Positions 54,488-63,850 of a DNA stretch of 64,000 nt are shown in pieces. The stretch is from assembly GCA_903871935.1 (NCBI GenBank), contig CAIQIQ010000069.1, positions 26,966 to 90,965 on the forward strand. Direction: 5' to 3'. The position numbers and the translations under genes are program-made. This DNA is from an uncultured Phycisphaerales bacterium. Its GTDB lineage: Bacteria; Planctomycetota; Phycisphaerae; Tepidisphaerales; Tepidisphaeraceae. Each line of letters starts with the position of its first letter. The stretch's first letter is position 1. The notes beneath the pieces were generated by a model that made no database searches, was not told where the DNA came from, and saw only the letters and a program-made list of their open reading frames with translations.

Positions 54488-55648
54488 TCACGGCCTCTTC
54501 CACGCGGCCGCGCCGACTTTGGCGGCCGGGCTGTCGGCGGGGATGGTCACGTCGCCATTCGCCTCGACCTTGACTTCTGGGTCGGTGCCGTAAGTGCCAT
54601 CCTTTTCCTCGGCCGGGAGTCGCGGGGTGCTATGACTGGGTGCCTGTTCGCAATACCACCAGTTGCCAGTGAAAGAAAAGGTCTTGGGCTGAGTTTCCGG
54701 GCCGATGTTCACGCCACCTTCGCGGGGGTCGCCTTGGAAGATTATGAGGTTATTCTCGTACCGGCCGTTGTGACTGCGAACCAGACGGGCGTTCTGGTTT
54801 TCCTGCAGGATGCGCAGAGCCCACCTGGGGTGGTAAACGGTGTTGAAGCGGAAGAGCGAGCCATCAGCGCCGACAAAGGCGATGGGAGCATCGACGGCAT
54901 TGAAGCGGCAGCCCTCAACGGTGATATCCGCGCCTTCGAAAGGAGCATCCATGGGGCGGAAGAACTGCATCCCGGTGGAACCGCCAGCATTGATCCCGCG
55001 CTCCAGGGGACCGACGAACAGACAGTTGCGAACTACGATTCGCGAGGTGCCGCCCTTGCATTGCGGGCCGACATCCTGGGAAAAGCCTTTCTTGCCCCGA
55101 AACTCGCAGCTCTCAATCACGCCATCATGGCAGCCGACCATGTCCACACCCTGGCCGCCCCAGCCTTCGGCATGGCAGTTGCGCACGACGAAGTTCGTGA
55201 CGCCGGAGAGCTTGATGGCGTCGAAGTTGCCCACCGGGCCGATGTCGCGGATGGTCAGATTCTCCAGGGTGATGTGATGGGCCGGCGTATCGAAGGTGCC
55301 GCCGTCATCGATGTTGAGGCCGTTGATGGGTTGGCCGGCGATGACGAGGTCCCGCAGAACCATGTAGGAGCAGTCGGAGAGTCCGAAGCCGACCCGCCCG
55401 CCCTTGAAAGTCGGGGGGTTGGCGGCATCTTCCGCCTCAAGAATGATCGGTTCTTTTTCGGTTCCCTGAAGCTTTTCCAGATATATCCCGCCCGCGTAGG
55501 TGCCGGGCGCGATAAGGATATGCGTCCCGGCGGTGGCGCCGCGAGCCGCGGCGCGCAAGGTGTCGTCGTTGTTGACCCGCAGCACATGTTCAGCCTGGGC
55601 ACTACCCGCGAGCAGGGCGACAATGATTGCGATGCCGTTCCAACGCAT
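54488..55648 (-). CDS. secreted parallel beta-helix protein
   Basis: A 386-residue exported protein with a signal peptide (1-19, AGSAQA). It begins with the DTLRAAARGATAGTHILIAPGTY motif of right-handed beta-helix (pectate-lyase-like) proteins and continues with helix turns (HHITLENLTIRDI, NFVVRNCHAEGW, HDGVIESCEFRG, RIVVRNCLFVG). A polysaccharide lyase or binding role is likely; catalytic residues were not identified. AAGGAGAGGCAGCC precedes the ATG. Confidence 0.82.
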   Translation of the reverse strand: MRWNGIAIIVALLAGSAQAEHVLRVNNDDTLRAAARGATAGTHILIAPGTYAGGIYLEKLQGTEKEPIILEAEDAANPPTFKGGRVGFGLSDCSYMVLRDLVIAGQPINGLNIDDGGTFDTPAHHITLENLTIRDIGPVGNFDAIKLSGVTNFVVRNCHAEGWGGQGVDMVGCHDGVIESCEFRGKKGFSQDVGPQCKGGTSRIVVRNCLFVGPLERGINAGGSTGMQFFRPMDAPFEGADITVEGCRFNAVDAPIAFVGADGSLFRFNTVYHPRWALRILQENQNARLVRSHNGRYENNLIIFQGDPREGGVNIGPETQPKTFSFTGNWWYCEQAPSHSTPRLPAEEKDGTYGTDPEVKVEANGDVTIPADSPAAKVGAAAWKRP

Positions 55649-55765
55649 GGCTGCCTCTCCTTGTTGATGAAGCCTCAAGTCTACCTCGACTTCGCCATTC
55701 CGGGGAGGCGCGGACGTGCATCCGTCAACTTGCCGCCGTTACCTGCAGCGGGTAGATAGGCCAGC

Positions 55766-57460
55766 ATGGATGGGTCAATCGTTCATATCGTCGCCGCAGC
55801 CATGGTCCTTGCCCTGGTTTGCGGGTGTGTGCACCAGCAACCCGCGCCCGCGCGGGCCCGCACCTCGCCGGCCGAGGCTGTAATCCCTCGCTATGATGTG
55901 ATGGATGTTTCGCTCTTCAGTCGCGCAAGCCTGGGCAATCCGTTCTGGGATGCCTCGGCCAAGGCGTCTTTCTCATCGCCCTCGGGCAAGAACATCGAAG
56001 TGGAGGGATTCTATTACGGAGATGGTGAATGGCGGGTCCGATTCGTTCCGCGCGAGGAGGGGCAATGGACATATCGAGCAACGTTGATGACTGGCAAGAT
56101 GCTCGACGAGAAGCGAGGCCAGTTCATCTGTCGCGGATCGGCCGGCCACGGGTTTATTCGTGTCTCCAAGGTCAATCCGTACCGATGGGAGTACGAGGAT
56201 GGGACGCCGTTCTATCCCATCGGTATCCAGACATGCAGTTTCCTCAAGCCGGATTTTGACGGGCCGGATGAAGCGGGGAAGTGGCGATCGACAACCACCG
56301 AGAATTGGCTAAGCGAGTTCACGGGCGCGGTGAACCTGGTGCGCACGCAGTTCGGGCAGGGGACGACCGATGGCTGCGCAGTGCCGCTGATTCCGGCTCC
56401 GCCACGAGCCCAGGCGGGCGCTGCATCGAAGCCGGCCGAGCCAATTGCCCCCGACCGCTATGACCTGGATCTGGCGCGAAAAGTGGATGAGAAATATCGC
56501 CTTCATCGCGCTGCGGGAATATCGCAGATCCTGATCTGCTTTCAGGATATGAGTCTGTTTGGCGAGCCGATGCACGCGTTTGGCGGCGGGCACGATCTGA
56601 AGCAAAACAAGAGCGTGACGGCCGCGAATATGCCGCTGCAGGAGAAATATCTCCGCTACCTCGTGGCGCGATACGGTGCATTCGTGGATGTCTGGGAACT
56701 CTACAACGAGGACACCTGGTCGCCGGATGATTACCTGGCCCACCTCGCCAGCGTGATCCGCAAGGCCGATCCCTACGGGCACGTTGTTACCACGAATCTG
56801 GCCAGACCCAAGGCGGCATGGAACGACATCATCACGTGGCATGAATACATGGGAATGCCGGCCGAGCAGGTTGATGCTCATTTGGCCGGACAGGCCGCCC
56901 TATGGAAGAGCTATGGCAAGCTGGTGCAGAATACCGAGTTTGGCAACCAGGGCGGGCTTTCCAATGTCGATCCGGTGAAGTGGCGCATCGCCGTGTGGAC
57001 AAGCTACATGAACGAGTGCCACCTGCTGTTCTGGGGCATGTCCGGAAGGAAAGTCGAGGCCGGCGCGATCAAATCTGGAAACGCCAATGCCTATATCGGA
57101 CCGGACAGCCGTCAACACTTCCGTGTGCTAAACAACTTCACCAAGGACATGCCCCTGGATATGCGCCCCGTCTTCAGCGGTTTCACTCGCCACAACGCCA
57201 TCCGCCACTGGGCGCTATCCAACGGCAAAGTAACAGCGCTCTATATCCACCACTTTGCGGACCACGAAAAGGAATATGCGTCTGACTTGCCATTCTGGGT
57301 CGACACCGGACCTGGCGCGTTCCGCATACGCTGGATTAGTCCCGAGAACGGCGAGGAAGTGGCGGCCGTCGAGGCGAGCACCCCGAGCCAATACCTTGAG
57401 ATCAGGATACCCACGCTGAAGGTTGATCTCGCTGCGCGGATTGACCGCATCGGGCCATGA
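55766..57460 (+). CDS. DUF5060-containing glycoside hydrolase-like lipoprotein
   Basis: A 564-residue lipoprotein (lipobox LVCGC, Cys21). Residues ~40-120 are a DUF5060 beta domain (WRVRFVPREEGQWTYRA); the rest is a TIM barrel with YEDGTPFYPIG at its start. Two catalytic Glu candidates of clan GH-A type are seen: WELYNEDTW and VQNTEFGNQG. It should act on a beta-linked polysaccharide outside the cytoplasm. Convergent with the small secreted protein at 57508. Confidence 0.82.
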   Translation: MDGSIVHIVAAAMVLALVCGCVHQQPAPARARTSPAEAVIPRYDVMDVSLFSRASLGNPFWDASAKASFSSPSGKNIEVEGFYYGDGEWRVRFVPREEGQWTYRATLMTGKMLDEKRGQFICRGSAGHGFIRVSKVNPYRWEYEDGTPFYPIGIQTCSFLKPDFDGPDEAGKWRSTTTENWLSEFTGAVNLVRTQFGQGTTDGCAVPLIPAPPRAQAGAASKPAEPIAPDRYDLDLARKVDEKYRLHRAAGISQILICFQDMSLFGEPMHAFGGGHDLKQNKSVTAANMPLQEKYLRYLVARYGAFVDVWELYNEDTWSPDDYLAHLASVIRKADPYGHVVTTNLARPKAAWNDIITWHEYMGMPAEQVDAHLAGQAALWKSYGKLVQNTEFGNQGGLSNVDPVKWRIAVWTSYMNECHLLFWGMSGRKVEAGAIKSGNANAYIGPDSRQHFRVLNNFTKDMPLDMRPVFSGFTRHNAIRHWALSNGKVTALYIHHFADHEKEYASDLPFWVDTGPGAFRIRWISPENGEEVAAVEASTPSQYLEIRIPTLKVDLAARIDRIGP

Positions 57461-57507
57461 GCGGGGACCTGTCCTGTCGGCGTTGTACGCATGAACGACT
57501 GCAGGGC

Positions 57508-58026
57508 TTATCGCAAAGCGGGTGCAACAACACCAGCAGCATAGTTCTCGAACGGATGTCCCGTGCCGGTTGCGTTTTGACCGGATACTGCAGGCCTGGT
57601 TGATGGGCCAGGCAGGTTGTTCGGTGTGCGTTTTGCCTTCATTTTGATGGATACGACCACACTCATCTGTTTGGTCTTCTGATCCGGCTGGAAGACGAAT
57701 ATCTGCCAATTACCTTCGTTGTCGTCGCTGTCTTTGCGCGCGATCACGCGATACTTGGTTCCAGACTTGAGTCCGCAGATCTTCGCTTCGCCTTTGTCCG
57801 ACTTGCCCACATGCTTCTTTGTGGTGCCATCCGGCTTCTTCCAGCCGCCTCGGCCATCATCCTGCTCCAGATACACGTCCGAGTCAGTTAGATCCTTGCC
57901 ATTGCTGTCCAATCCAGTAACGACAATGCATCCCTTGTCTCCATCAGCGGCAATAGCAGTCCTGCAAAAGCTCAAGCCGAATGAAACAAGTAGTACCGCA
58001 CAAAAACAAGCCATACTCACTTTCAT
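57508..58026 (-). CDS. small secreted protein with a beta-sandwich-like domain
   Basis: A 172-residue protein with a signal peptide (about 1-26, ending TAIAA). The mature part (CIVVTGLDSNGKDLTDSDVYLEQ, GEAKICGLKSGTKYRVIA, QMSVVVSIKMK) resembles the CarboxypepD-reg/prealbumin-like beta-sandwich domains of surface proteins. Function unknown. No clear ribosome site, so start inferred from the signal peptide. Confidence 0.65.
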   Translation of the reverse strand: MKVSMACFCAVLLVSFGLSFCRTAIAADGDKGCIVVTGLDSNGKDLTDSDVYLEQDDGRGGWKKPDGTTKKHVGKSDKGEAKICGLKSGTKYRVIARKDSDDNEGNWQIFVFQPDQKTKQMSVVVSIKMKAKRTPNNLPGPSTRPAVSGQNATGTGHPFENYAAGVVAPALR

Positions 58027-58278
58027 GGTCTTCTGTGTCCTTATAACTGGGTTGAGCGTGCACCATGGTGGGCCATGATACCTGAACCAATCGCCTCCGT
58101 GCATGCCAATACTACGATCCTGTGCCAGGGGATTCCATCACAGGGAGAAACCAAGATCGTGGGGCTGGTTTGGAGGGCAGACGGTGTGGTGGGGTCATGG
58201 GGGCGAAACGCGCCTCGGCCGACAGCCTACAATTCCGCGTCTCGTCAGGTGGCGGGGTGATTGCTTCAGGAGTGACAC

Positions 58279-59298
58279 ATGTCCGTTGTCGAGCCGCCGG
58301 GCCGTATCAAGTGGTATCGTTCGCCTGTCTGCAGGGAGGATCTGTCCCGGCTGAACCGTCGTAGCGACTTCAAAGGTTTCGCGCAAACCTTGGGTTATCT
58401 GGCGATATTGGCGACGACGGCCAGCGCATCAGTCTGGTCGGCGCGGCACTGGTCATGGATGGCCACGGCCGGTCTGTTGTTTCTCCATGGAACCTGTTGG
58501 GCGTTCATGATCAATGGGTTCCACGAACTGGTTCACGATTCGGTCTTCCGCACCCGCTGGCTCAATGGGGCATTCCTGCGACTGTTTTCGTTTCTCGGCT
58601 GGTACAACCACCATCTATTTTGGGCCAGCCACACGGAACACCACAAATACACGCTGCACCAGCCCGACGACTTAGAGGTGACGCTGCCGATCCCGATCAC
58701 GCTGAAGGGATTCCTGACTTCGGCTTTCATCAACCCGCGCGGGCTCTGGTGGACGATCAAGGGGCAGGTGCGCTTGGCACGCGGACAGCTCAAAGGGCCG
58801 TGGGAGCATCACCTGTACGACAATGCCGAGCCGGCCGTGCGCCGTCGTCTGTTCAACTGGGCCCGCATCGTCCTGGCAGGGCATCTGGCGATTGCGGTCA
58901 TTTCCATCGCGATGGAGTGGTGGATGGTCCCCGTGGTGATCTCCCTGGCTTCCTTCTACGGCGGTGCGATCCAGTTCTTGTGCAACAATTCCCAGCACAT
59001 CGGCCTGAAGGATAACGTCCCGGATTACCGACTCTGCTGTCGAACTATCTACCTGAATCCGGCGTTTCAGTTCCTCTATTGGCACATGAACTATCACACC
59101 GAGCACCACATGTACGCCGCCGTGCCGTGCTATAACCTCGGCCGTCTACACCGCCTGATCAGGGACGACATGCCGCCAACGCCGCACGGTTTGTACCAGA
59201 CGTGGAAGCAGATCGCTGCGATCCTCCGCCGCCAGAAGGAAGACCCATCATATCAGTATGAGATGGAACTGCCCGAGGGATCCGGCCAGGCCCAATGA
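58279..59298 (+). CDS. fatty acid desaturase
   Basis: A 339-residue membrane di-iron desaturase. The three His boxes are present: HELVHD (82-87), HTEHH (118-122) and a C-terminal HTEHH in NYHTEHHMYAAVP. Hydrophobic segments surround them in the usual order. It introduces a double bond in membrane lipids or related acyl substrates. CAGGAGTGACAC gives a good ribosome site. Confidence 0.93.
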   Translation: MSVVEPPGRIKWYRSPVCREDLSRLNRRSDFKGFAQTLGYLAILATTASASVWSARHWSWMATAGLLFLHGTCWAFMINGFHELVHDSVFRTRWLNGAFLRLFSFLGWYNHHLFWASHTEHHKYTLHQPDDLEVTLPIPITLKGFLTSAFINPRGLWWTIKGQVRLARGQLKGPWEHHLYDNAEPAVRRRLFNWARIVLAGHLAIAVISIAMEWWMVPVVISLASFYGGAIQFLCNNSQHIGLKDNVPDYRLCCRTIYLNPAFQFLYWHMNYHTEHHMYAAVPCYNLGRLHRLIRDDMPPTPHGLYQTWKQIAAILRRQKEDPSYQYEMELPEGSGQAQ

Positions 59299-59355
59299 AC
59301 ATGGCGGGCGACGCGATGGATCGAAGCGGTGCGAGAGGTTAGCCTCTGTCACTCG

Positions 59356-60438
59356 ATGACTTCCTATGAACGTATCCGCGCGGCACTGCTGAACCAAAGC
59401 GTTGATCGCATCCCGTTCTGTCCCTTCCTGGCCTATGTGTGGGAGCATTACCCCAAAGACGTCCAGGAGAAAGGGCAGCTTGCATTTCATCATCGGATCG
59501 GGGCCGATCCGATGTGGCGCGGGGCGCCGTGCCCAGTGAGGACGATCGAGCCGCCGGGATGCCACAGCGAGCGGCGCGAAGTCGGAGATGAGGCACATAC
59601 TCATGTGACCACGCCGGTTGGGTCATTGCACTGGAAGCATCAGCGCAGCCCACAGGGAAACACCTGGTTTCTCGTCGAGCATCCGCTCAAGACCACTGAA
59701 GACTTCAAGGTGCAGTTGTGGATCGAGCAGCACACGCGCTTTGAGTATGACGAGGCGCCGGCGAGGCAGCATCTCGCCGGCGATGGCCGGGAGGGATTAA
59801 GTGTGGGCATGTTGGTGCCGCGAGGCAAGACGGCGTTCCAGACCATGATCGAGAACTATGTCGGCACTGAGGAAATGGCGTATGCGCTGGCCGACTATCC
59901 CGGGGCGGTGGAGGAGTTGCTGTGGGCGATGGTGGAAACCGACCAGAAAATGGCCGAGGCGGCGGTCGGCGGACCTTACGAGTTCTTCCTGACGTGGGAG
60001 GACTCTTCCACCCAGAACTACTCGCCACAGCAGTACCGCAAGTACATCCAGCCTGAAATCACCGGCTGGTGCCGTGTGCTGAAACAGCATGGCAAACACT
60101 ACCTGCAGCACGCCTGCGGGCATCTGCGCGATTTGCTGCCGGCCATGGTCGAGCAGGGGAACCTGGGTGTCGAGAGTATCTCCCCACGCCCGACCGGCAA
60201 TATCAACATCGCTGAGGCACGGGCGAAACTGCCGGCGAACTTTGCGATCGTCGGCGGAATCGAGCCGACGCAGTTCCTTCACCTCGACGGCCCCGCGCTG
60301 GATCGCCACATCGAGCAAGCCATCCTGGCCGGCTCGCAGGGAGCGTTTGTGCTGGCGAACTCCGATTCATGCCCGCCAGGAGTTACCGAGGCGAAGTTCG
60401 CGCGCGCTGCCGAACTGGCCAGAGCCTGGCGCATCTAA
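59356..60438 (+). CDS. uroporphyrinogen decarboxylase-like protein
   Basis: A 360-residue UroD-family protein: MTSYERIRAALLNQSVDRIPF at the start, ACGHLRDLLPAMVEQG and GGIEPTQFL at the conserved positions. It is distinct from the 49183-50226 protein and like it most resembles MtaA-type corrinoid methyltransferases; the substrate is unknown. A His/Cys metal site may involve HACGH. The frame is open upstream by nine codons; this ATG fits the family N-terminus. Convergent with the SGNH gene. Confidence 0.82.
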   Translation: MTSYERIRAALLNQSVDRIPFCPFLAYVWEHYPKDVQEKGQLAFHHRIGADPMWRGAPCPVRTIEPPGCHSERREVGDEAHTHVTTPVGSLHWKHQRSPQGNTWFLVEHPLKTTEDFKVQLWIEQHTRFEYDEAPARQHLAGDGREGLSVGMLVPRGKTAFQTMIENYVGTEEMAYALADYPGAVEELLWAMVETDQKMAEAAVGGPYEFFLTWEDSSTQNYSPQQYRKYIQPEITGWCRVLKQHGKHYLQHACGHLRDLLPAMVEQGNLGVESISPRPTGNINIAEARAKLPANFAIVGGIEPTQFLHLDGPALDRHIEQAILAGSQGAFVLANSDSCPPGVTEAKFARAAELARAWRI

Positions 60439-60447
60439 ACATGCTCC

Positions 60448-62250
60448 TCACTTACCGGCGGGACTCGCTGCCAGGCGCACGTTGTCGAGGTAGACCTTCA
60501 CCGTTTGATCCGCGCTGCGCGGGCCCAGGAACAGCACCACCAGCGTAATCTGCTTGGGGTCGATCTGATCGGGTTTGTCCGGGTCGTGCGAGCCGGAGCG
60601 AAGTAGCTTGGTGTAGTCGAGGTCGAGAGTGCTCTGGCCCGGTTTGACGCTCAGCGTGCCATTATAGCGGGTGTCGTAGTCTGTGGATTTGGCATCCTTG
60701 ATGTTCACTTCAATGGCTACATCCTTGTCCTGGGGATTAAACACATCCACCAGCAGGCGGCTATTCTGTCTGATCTCGTTGAGGGTCGAGCCATCCTGCA
60801 TGGAAATGCCGATGTAGTCCTGGGCATTGCTGGTCAGGCACAGTGCGTTCTTTCCATGCGTGGCATGTTCCTGGACGACAGTGCCGCCGTTGTTGGATAC
60901 GAGGCTGTCCGGCTGCGTTTCAAAACTGGTAATAAAGGTTTCGCCAGCCGCCAGGGCAGGGGCCGGCACCGCCTTGGCCCAAGGAGCATTTTCCAGCGCC
61001 TTGGCATCAGCTACGCCCCCGGCTTCGATGCTCGAAAGCACGGTCTGGGTGATCAGGTCGTGGCCGGCCGAACCCATATGCGTGTTGTCCCAGCCCCAAT
61101 ACTGCCGCTTCTGGGCTTCCTCGGCGGAACCGGCAGCGCGGAATGCGGAGTTGATATCGGCCAGTCCGGTCTTGCGCTCCTGTGCCACCTCGCTGGCCGC
61201 CTGGCACAGTTCATCCATCGTCTCCCAGCGAGCAAACGCCGGACAGGTGGTCATCAGCATGATCTCGGTTTGGCCTCCAGTCATCCGGCGAATGCGATCC
61301 ACTGCCAGATTCAGGTACTGCTTGAACCGCGGCTTACGCACCTTAGAGTCCCAGTCGTTGAAGCCGAAGCAGATGGTGACCAGGTCCGGGTGCGGGGCCT
61401 GCTTGAGCCAGCGTGGCATCAGGATCACATTCTGGCTTAGCGTGGTGCCACCAATCGCGGGGTTTACCAGCGTCACCTTATTGTGGTACTTCTCCTCGAT
61501 CTGCTTGGCCAGTTGCTCATTCCAGTCTTTTTGCACATTGGCCCAATGCCGCTTATCGGTCAATGAATCGCCCATGGTGACGATAGTGACCGGCTCGCCC
61601 GCTTTGAGTTTCGCCAGCAAACGCGGCACTCCCGATTTCTCAGGCGTGTAGTCCTTGGTGTCCTGCTGGATCGTGGGTTCCAGGGCAATCTGGCTGATCG
61701 CGTAGCTGTATGCAGGATAGTCGCGCCAATAGTATCCCTTGCCGAACCACAGATTGCGGAAGCTGGATGGGTGGAATCCCTCGCGGGTATTGACCAGCGG
61801 ACCGGCCATGGTCGGAGTCAGATCTGACCAGGGAATGGAGATCTTCTTCCATTCGGTGGAATCGATGGGGAAGCAGTAGGCATAGCGCAGCGAGTAATCG
61901 TTGCCGTCGATCAGCTCAATCCCGCCCCAACTGTCGGAGCCATCACCCTTGATCCAGAAGCTCAAGCCGGCCGCCTGGTCCCACTTCTGATCGGCCACGA
62001 TCCAGCGGCTGATGTAGGCAGGGGACATCTTGTCCCTGAAACTGAATTGGACGGCAGGCCCATTTGGTCCTTCAGCGGGCGCGGGCGTGATAGATCCCAC
62101 GGGCTGGCCGTCGGGTCCGTTCATGGGCTTAAAGCCGTGGTCTGGACCCATCTCGATCAGGACCGTGCCTGAAGGAGTGGCGGCCATCGCCGCCGCTGCG
62201 AGCAATAGAGACAAACCGGCGAGAAAACCGAGGATCGCACTGCGGGTCAT
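60448..62250 (-). CDS. secreted SGNH/GDSL hydrolase with N-terminal binding domain
   Basis: A 600-residue exported protein with a signal peptide (1-23, ending AMAA). An N-terminal carbohydrate-binding-like jelly roll (~30-195, WGGIELIDGNDYSLRYAY) precedes an SGNH hydrolase domain with the Ser in TMGDSLTD, Gly in NPAIGGTT, Asn in CFGFNDWD and Asp/His in DNTHMGSAGH. The C-terminal ~150 residues form another beta domain. Likely an acetyl or other carbohydrate esterase. AGGAGTACC before the ATG. Just downstream of the SGNH gene at 62296 (45 bases), same strand. Confidence 0.88.
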   Translation of the reverse strand: MTRSAILGFLAGLSLLLAAAAMAATPSGTVLIEMGPDHGFKPMNGPDGQPVGSITPAPAEGPNGPAVQFSFRDKMSPAYISRWIVADQKWDQAAGLSFWIKGDGSDSWGGIELIDGNDYSLRYAYCFPIDSTEWKKISIPWSDLTPTMAGPLVNTREGFHPSSFRNLWFGKGYYWRDYPAYSYAISQIALEPTIQQDTKDYTPEKSGVPRLLAKLKAGEPVTIVTMGDSLTDKRHWANVQKDWNEQLAKQIEEKYHNKVTLVNPAIGGTTLSQNVILMPRWLKQAPHPDLVTICFGFNDWDSKVRKPRFKQYLNLAVDRIRRMTGGQTEIMLMTTCPAFARWETMDELCQAASEVAQERKTGLADINSAFRAAGSAEEAQKRQYWGWDNTHMGSAGHDLITQTVLSSIEAGGVADAKALENAPWAKAVPAPALAAGETFITSFETQPDSLVSNNGGTVVQEHATHGKNALCLTSNAQDYIGISMQDGSTLNEIRQNSRLLVDVFNPQDKDVAIEVNIKDAKSTDYDTRYNGTLSVKPGQSTLDLDYTKLLRSGSHDPDKPDQIDPKQITLVVLFLGPRSADQTVKVYLDNVRLAASPAGK

Positions 62251-62295
62251 GGTACTCCTGACAAAATGTTCTGTTTTCACTATACGTGGCAAGTT

Positions 62296-63387
62296 CTAAC
62301 GCACCAGCTTCTCCAGCACCGGTATCAGGATCTGGGCCTGACGCATCATTCCCAGGTCGTTCGGGTGGCAGCCGTCGACCGTGCCCTCGCCGTCGAAGCC
62401 CATCAGGTCATGGCCAGGCAGAGTGTGAATATTGGCATCGTGCATGCCGGTGGCCACTTTCTCCTGCAGCACCTCGTGCCCGGGTGGCGGGCTGTCGATC
62501 TGTATCTGGGATTGACCGACGAAGAGGATTGGAGTGACCGGATTGGTCTTGCGGATGGTGCTGATCAAAGTCGTGAGCCTTTGTGTGAATTCATCGTCGC
62601 TCAGATTGCCCATGTTCCACAAACAGGCGATCACATAGACGCGCGGATGCAGTTCGGCCAGCAGATCGGCAACGGAGCTCTCCATCCGCCCGGAACCGGA
62701 GAACCCGAGGTTGATCACAGGCCTGTCAAGGGCTCGCCCAATGATGGCCGTGAACGCCATGCCCGGTCGCGATGCGCACCCGCCCTGGGCAATCGAGGTG
62801 CCGTAATAGACGATGGGTTCCCGCTTCGGCTCAGGCCGTGCCGGCGCCTTCTCGATGGTCCGGCCGGTTGGCACGCCAATCTCGAGTTTCTTAACTCCGT
62901 TGTACAGCGGCAGATAGAGCATGCACTCGGCCTGCGGGTTCCTGTCGCCGGGCAGATACGTCGTCATTTCATTGCCAGCCTGTTTCTCAGGTCTGCCGTT
63001 CTTTACAAAGATCCACGAACCATCGCGTTTGCGGCAGTAGAGGTCCACGCCACTGACGCCGGTGGCCGGCATGTGTGGCATCGCCAGATTGCTGCCGGTC
63101 AGGTCCCATCGAACCATTACCTGCTTTGAGTCGGTGACGAAGCGGATGCACAGCCCGGCCGACTGCTGGCCCAGATCCCACACGGCATCCGACACCTTGC
63201 CCTGAGCACTGGCGGGGAAGCGGTAGTAAGGCGACTGTTCATTGGTCCAGCCGGCGCCTTCGATGCCGAAGGTGGCGCCATCGTGCCATTGGATCTCTGT
63301 AGGCTGGGTGGTTGCTGCCAGGGCTGGCACGGCCGGTAGGGCCGCCAGGAGCAGTGGAACGATAAGCAAGGCTTGGAGGATGGTCAT
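62296..63387 (-). CDS. secreted GxDLY/SGNH hydrolase
   Basis: A 363-residue exported protein with a signal peptide (1-24, ALAA). The N-terminal jelly roll ends with VSGVDLYCRKRDGSW, the GxDLY-domain hallmark, and the C-terminal half is an SGNH (Lipase_GDSL_3) hydrolase: Ser in YYGTSIAQGG, Gly in GFSGSG, Asn in WNMGN and the Asp/His pair in DGCHPNDLG. Probably a carbohydrate acetylesterase. First gene of a pair with the SGNH gene at 60448. No strong ribosome site. Confidence 0.9.
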   Translation of the reverse strand: MTILQALLIVPLLLAALPAVPALAATTQPTEIQWHDGATFGIEGAGWTNEQSPYYRFPASAQGKVSDAVWDLGQQSAGLCIRFVTDSKQVMVRWDLTGSNLAMPHMPATGVSGVDLYCRKRDGSWIFVKNGRPEKQAGNEMTTYLPGDRNPQAECMLYLPLYNGVKKLEIGVPTGRTIEKAPARPEPKREPIVYYGTSIAQGGCASRPGMAFTAIIGRALDRPVINLGFSGSGRMESSVADLLAELHPRVYVIACLWNMGNLSDDEFTQRLTTLISTIRKTNPVTPILFVGQSQIQIDSPPPGHEVLQEKVATGMHDANIHTLPGHDLMGFDGEGTVDGCHPNDLGMMRQAQILIPVLEKLVR

Positions 63388-63414
63388 GAGCGTATCTTGT
63401 CGTCTTGCAGACGA

Positions 63415-63453
63415 GAGGACAAGGAGACAAGGGGACAAGGGGACAAGGGGAGA
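63415..63453. repeat. 8-bp tandem repeat (GGGGACAA)
   Basis: Four to five imperfect copies of AGGGGACA-type units immediately upstream of the SGNH gene start and adjoining repeat copy C. Confidence 0.7.
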
Positions 63454-63454
63454 T

Positions 63455-63565
63455 TGTGGATAAGTGGCAGGTGAGCAGGTTCTCAGGTGGGGTACCCCCT
63501 ATGCGTTAAGTGCTGTGGTGTCATGCGGTTAGGTGGATATTGGAGGAGGAGGTGCGCAAGTTCCC
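63455..63565 (+). repeat. DnaA-box repeat, copy C (partial)
   Basis: Begins with a perfect TGTGGATAA (63455-63463) and aligns with copies A and B, with the ACCCCCTATGCG block and GGTGCGCAAGTTC at 63551-63563. The right end, with the second DnaA box, has been replaced by the following microsatellite. Confidence 0.75.
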
Positions 63566-63570
63566 GTGGG

Positions 63571-63667
63571 AGAAGTCAGGAGTCAGAAGACAGAAGACAG
63601 GAGTCAGAAGACAGAAGTCAGAAGTCAGAAGACAGAAGTCAGAAGACAGAAGTCAGAAGACAGAAGT
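63571..63667. repeat. AGAAGTC/AGAAGAC microsatellite
   Basis: About 97 bases of alternating CAGAAGACAGAAGT units, 7 bases each. Remnants continue to about 63715. Confidence 0.8.
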
Positions 63668-63742
63668 CCCGCCACGGCGGGTAAACTGCAGTCAGAGGTC
63701 AGGAGTCAGAAGAGAGGAAGGCTCCGTGTGGGCAAAGTGTCG

Positions 63743-63756
63743 TGCTACATGTAGCA
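63743..63756. repeat. 14-bp perfect palindrome
   Basis: TGCTACATGTAGCA reads the same on both strands and is two copies of the TGTAGCA iteron core head to head. Confidence 0.6.
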
Positions 63757-63850
63757 GGGGTCGGGTTTGAGGCGTTTGGAACGTAAGTGGCGTTTTGGAC
63801 AGGAGTTGGAGCAAGTCGCGGCGGAAGGGAGGGGCGCGCGAATTGGGGGG

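Noticed and set aside
54434..55759. 441-codon frame opposite the beta-helix gene
   Set aside because: The minus-strand protein has a signal peptide and beta-helix repeats; this frame has no family and crosses gene ends.
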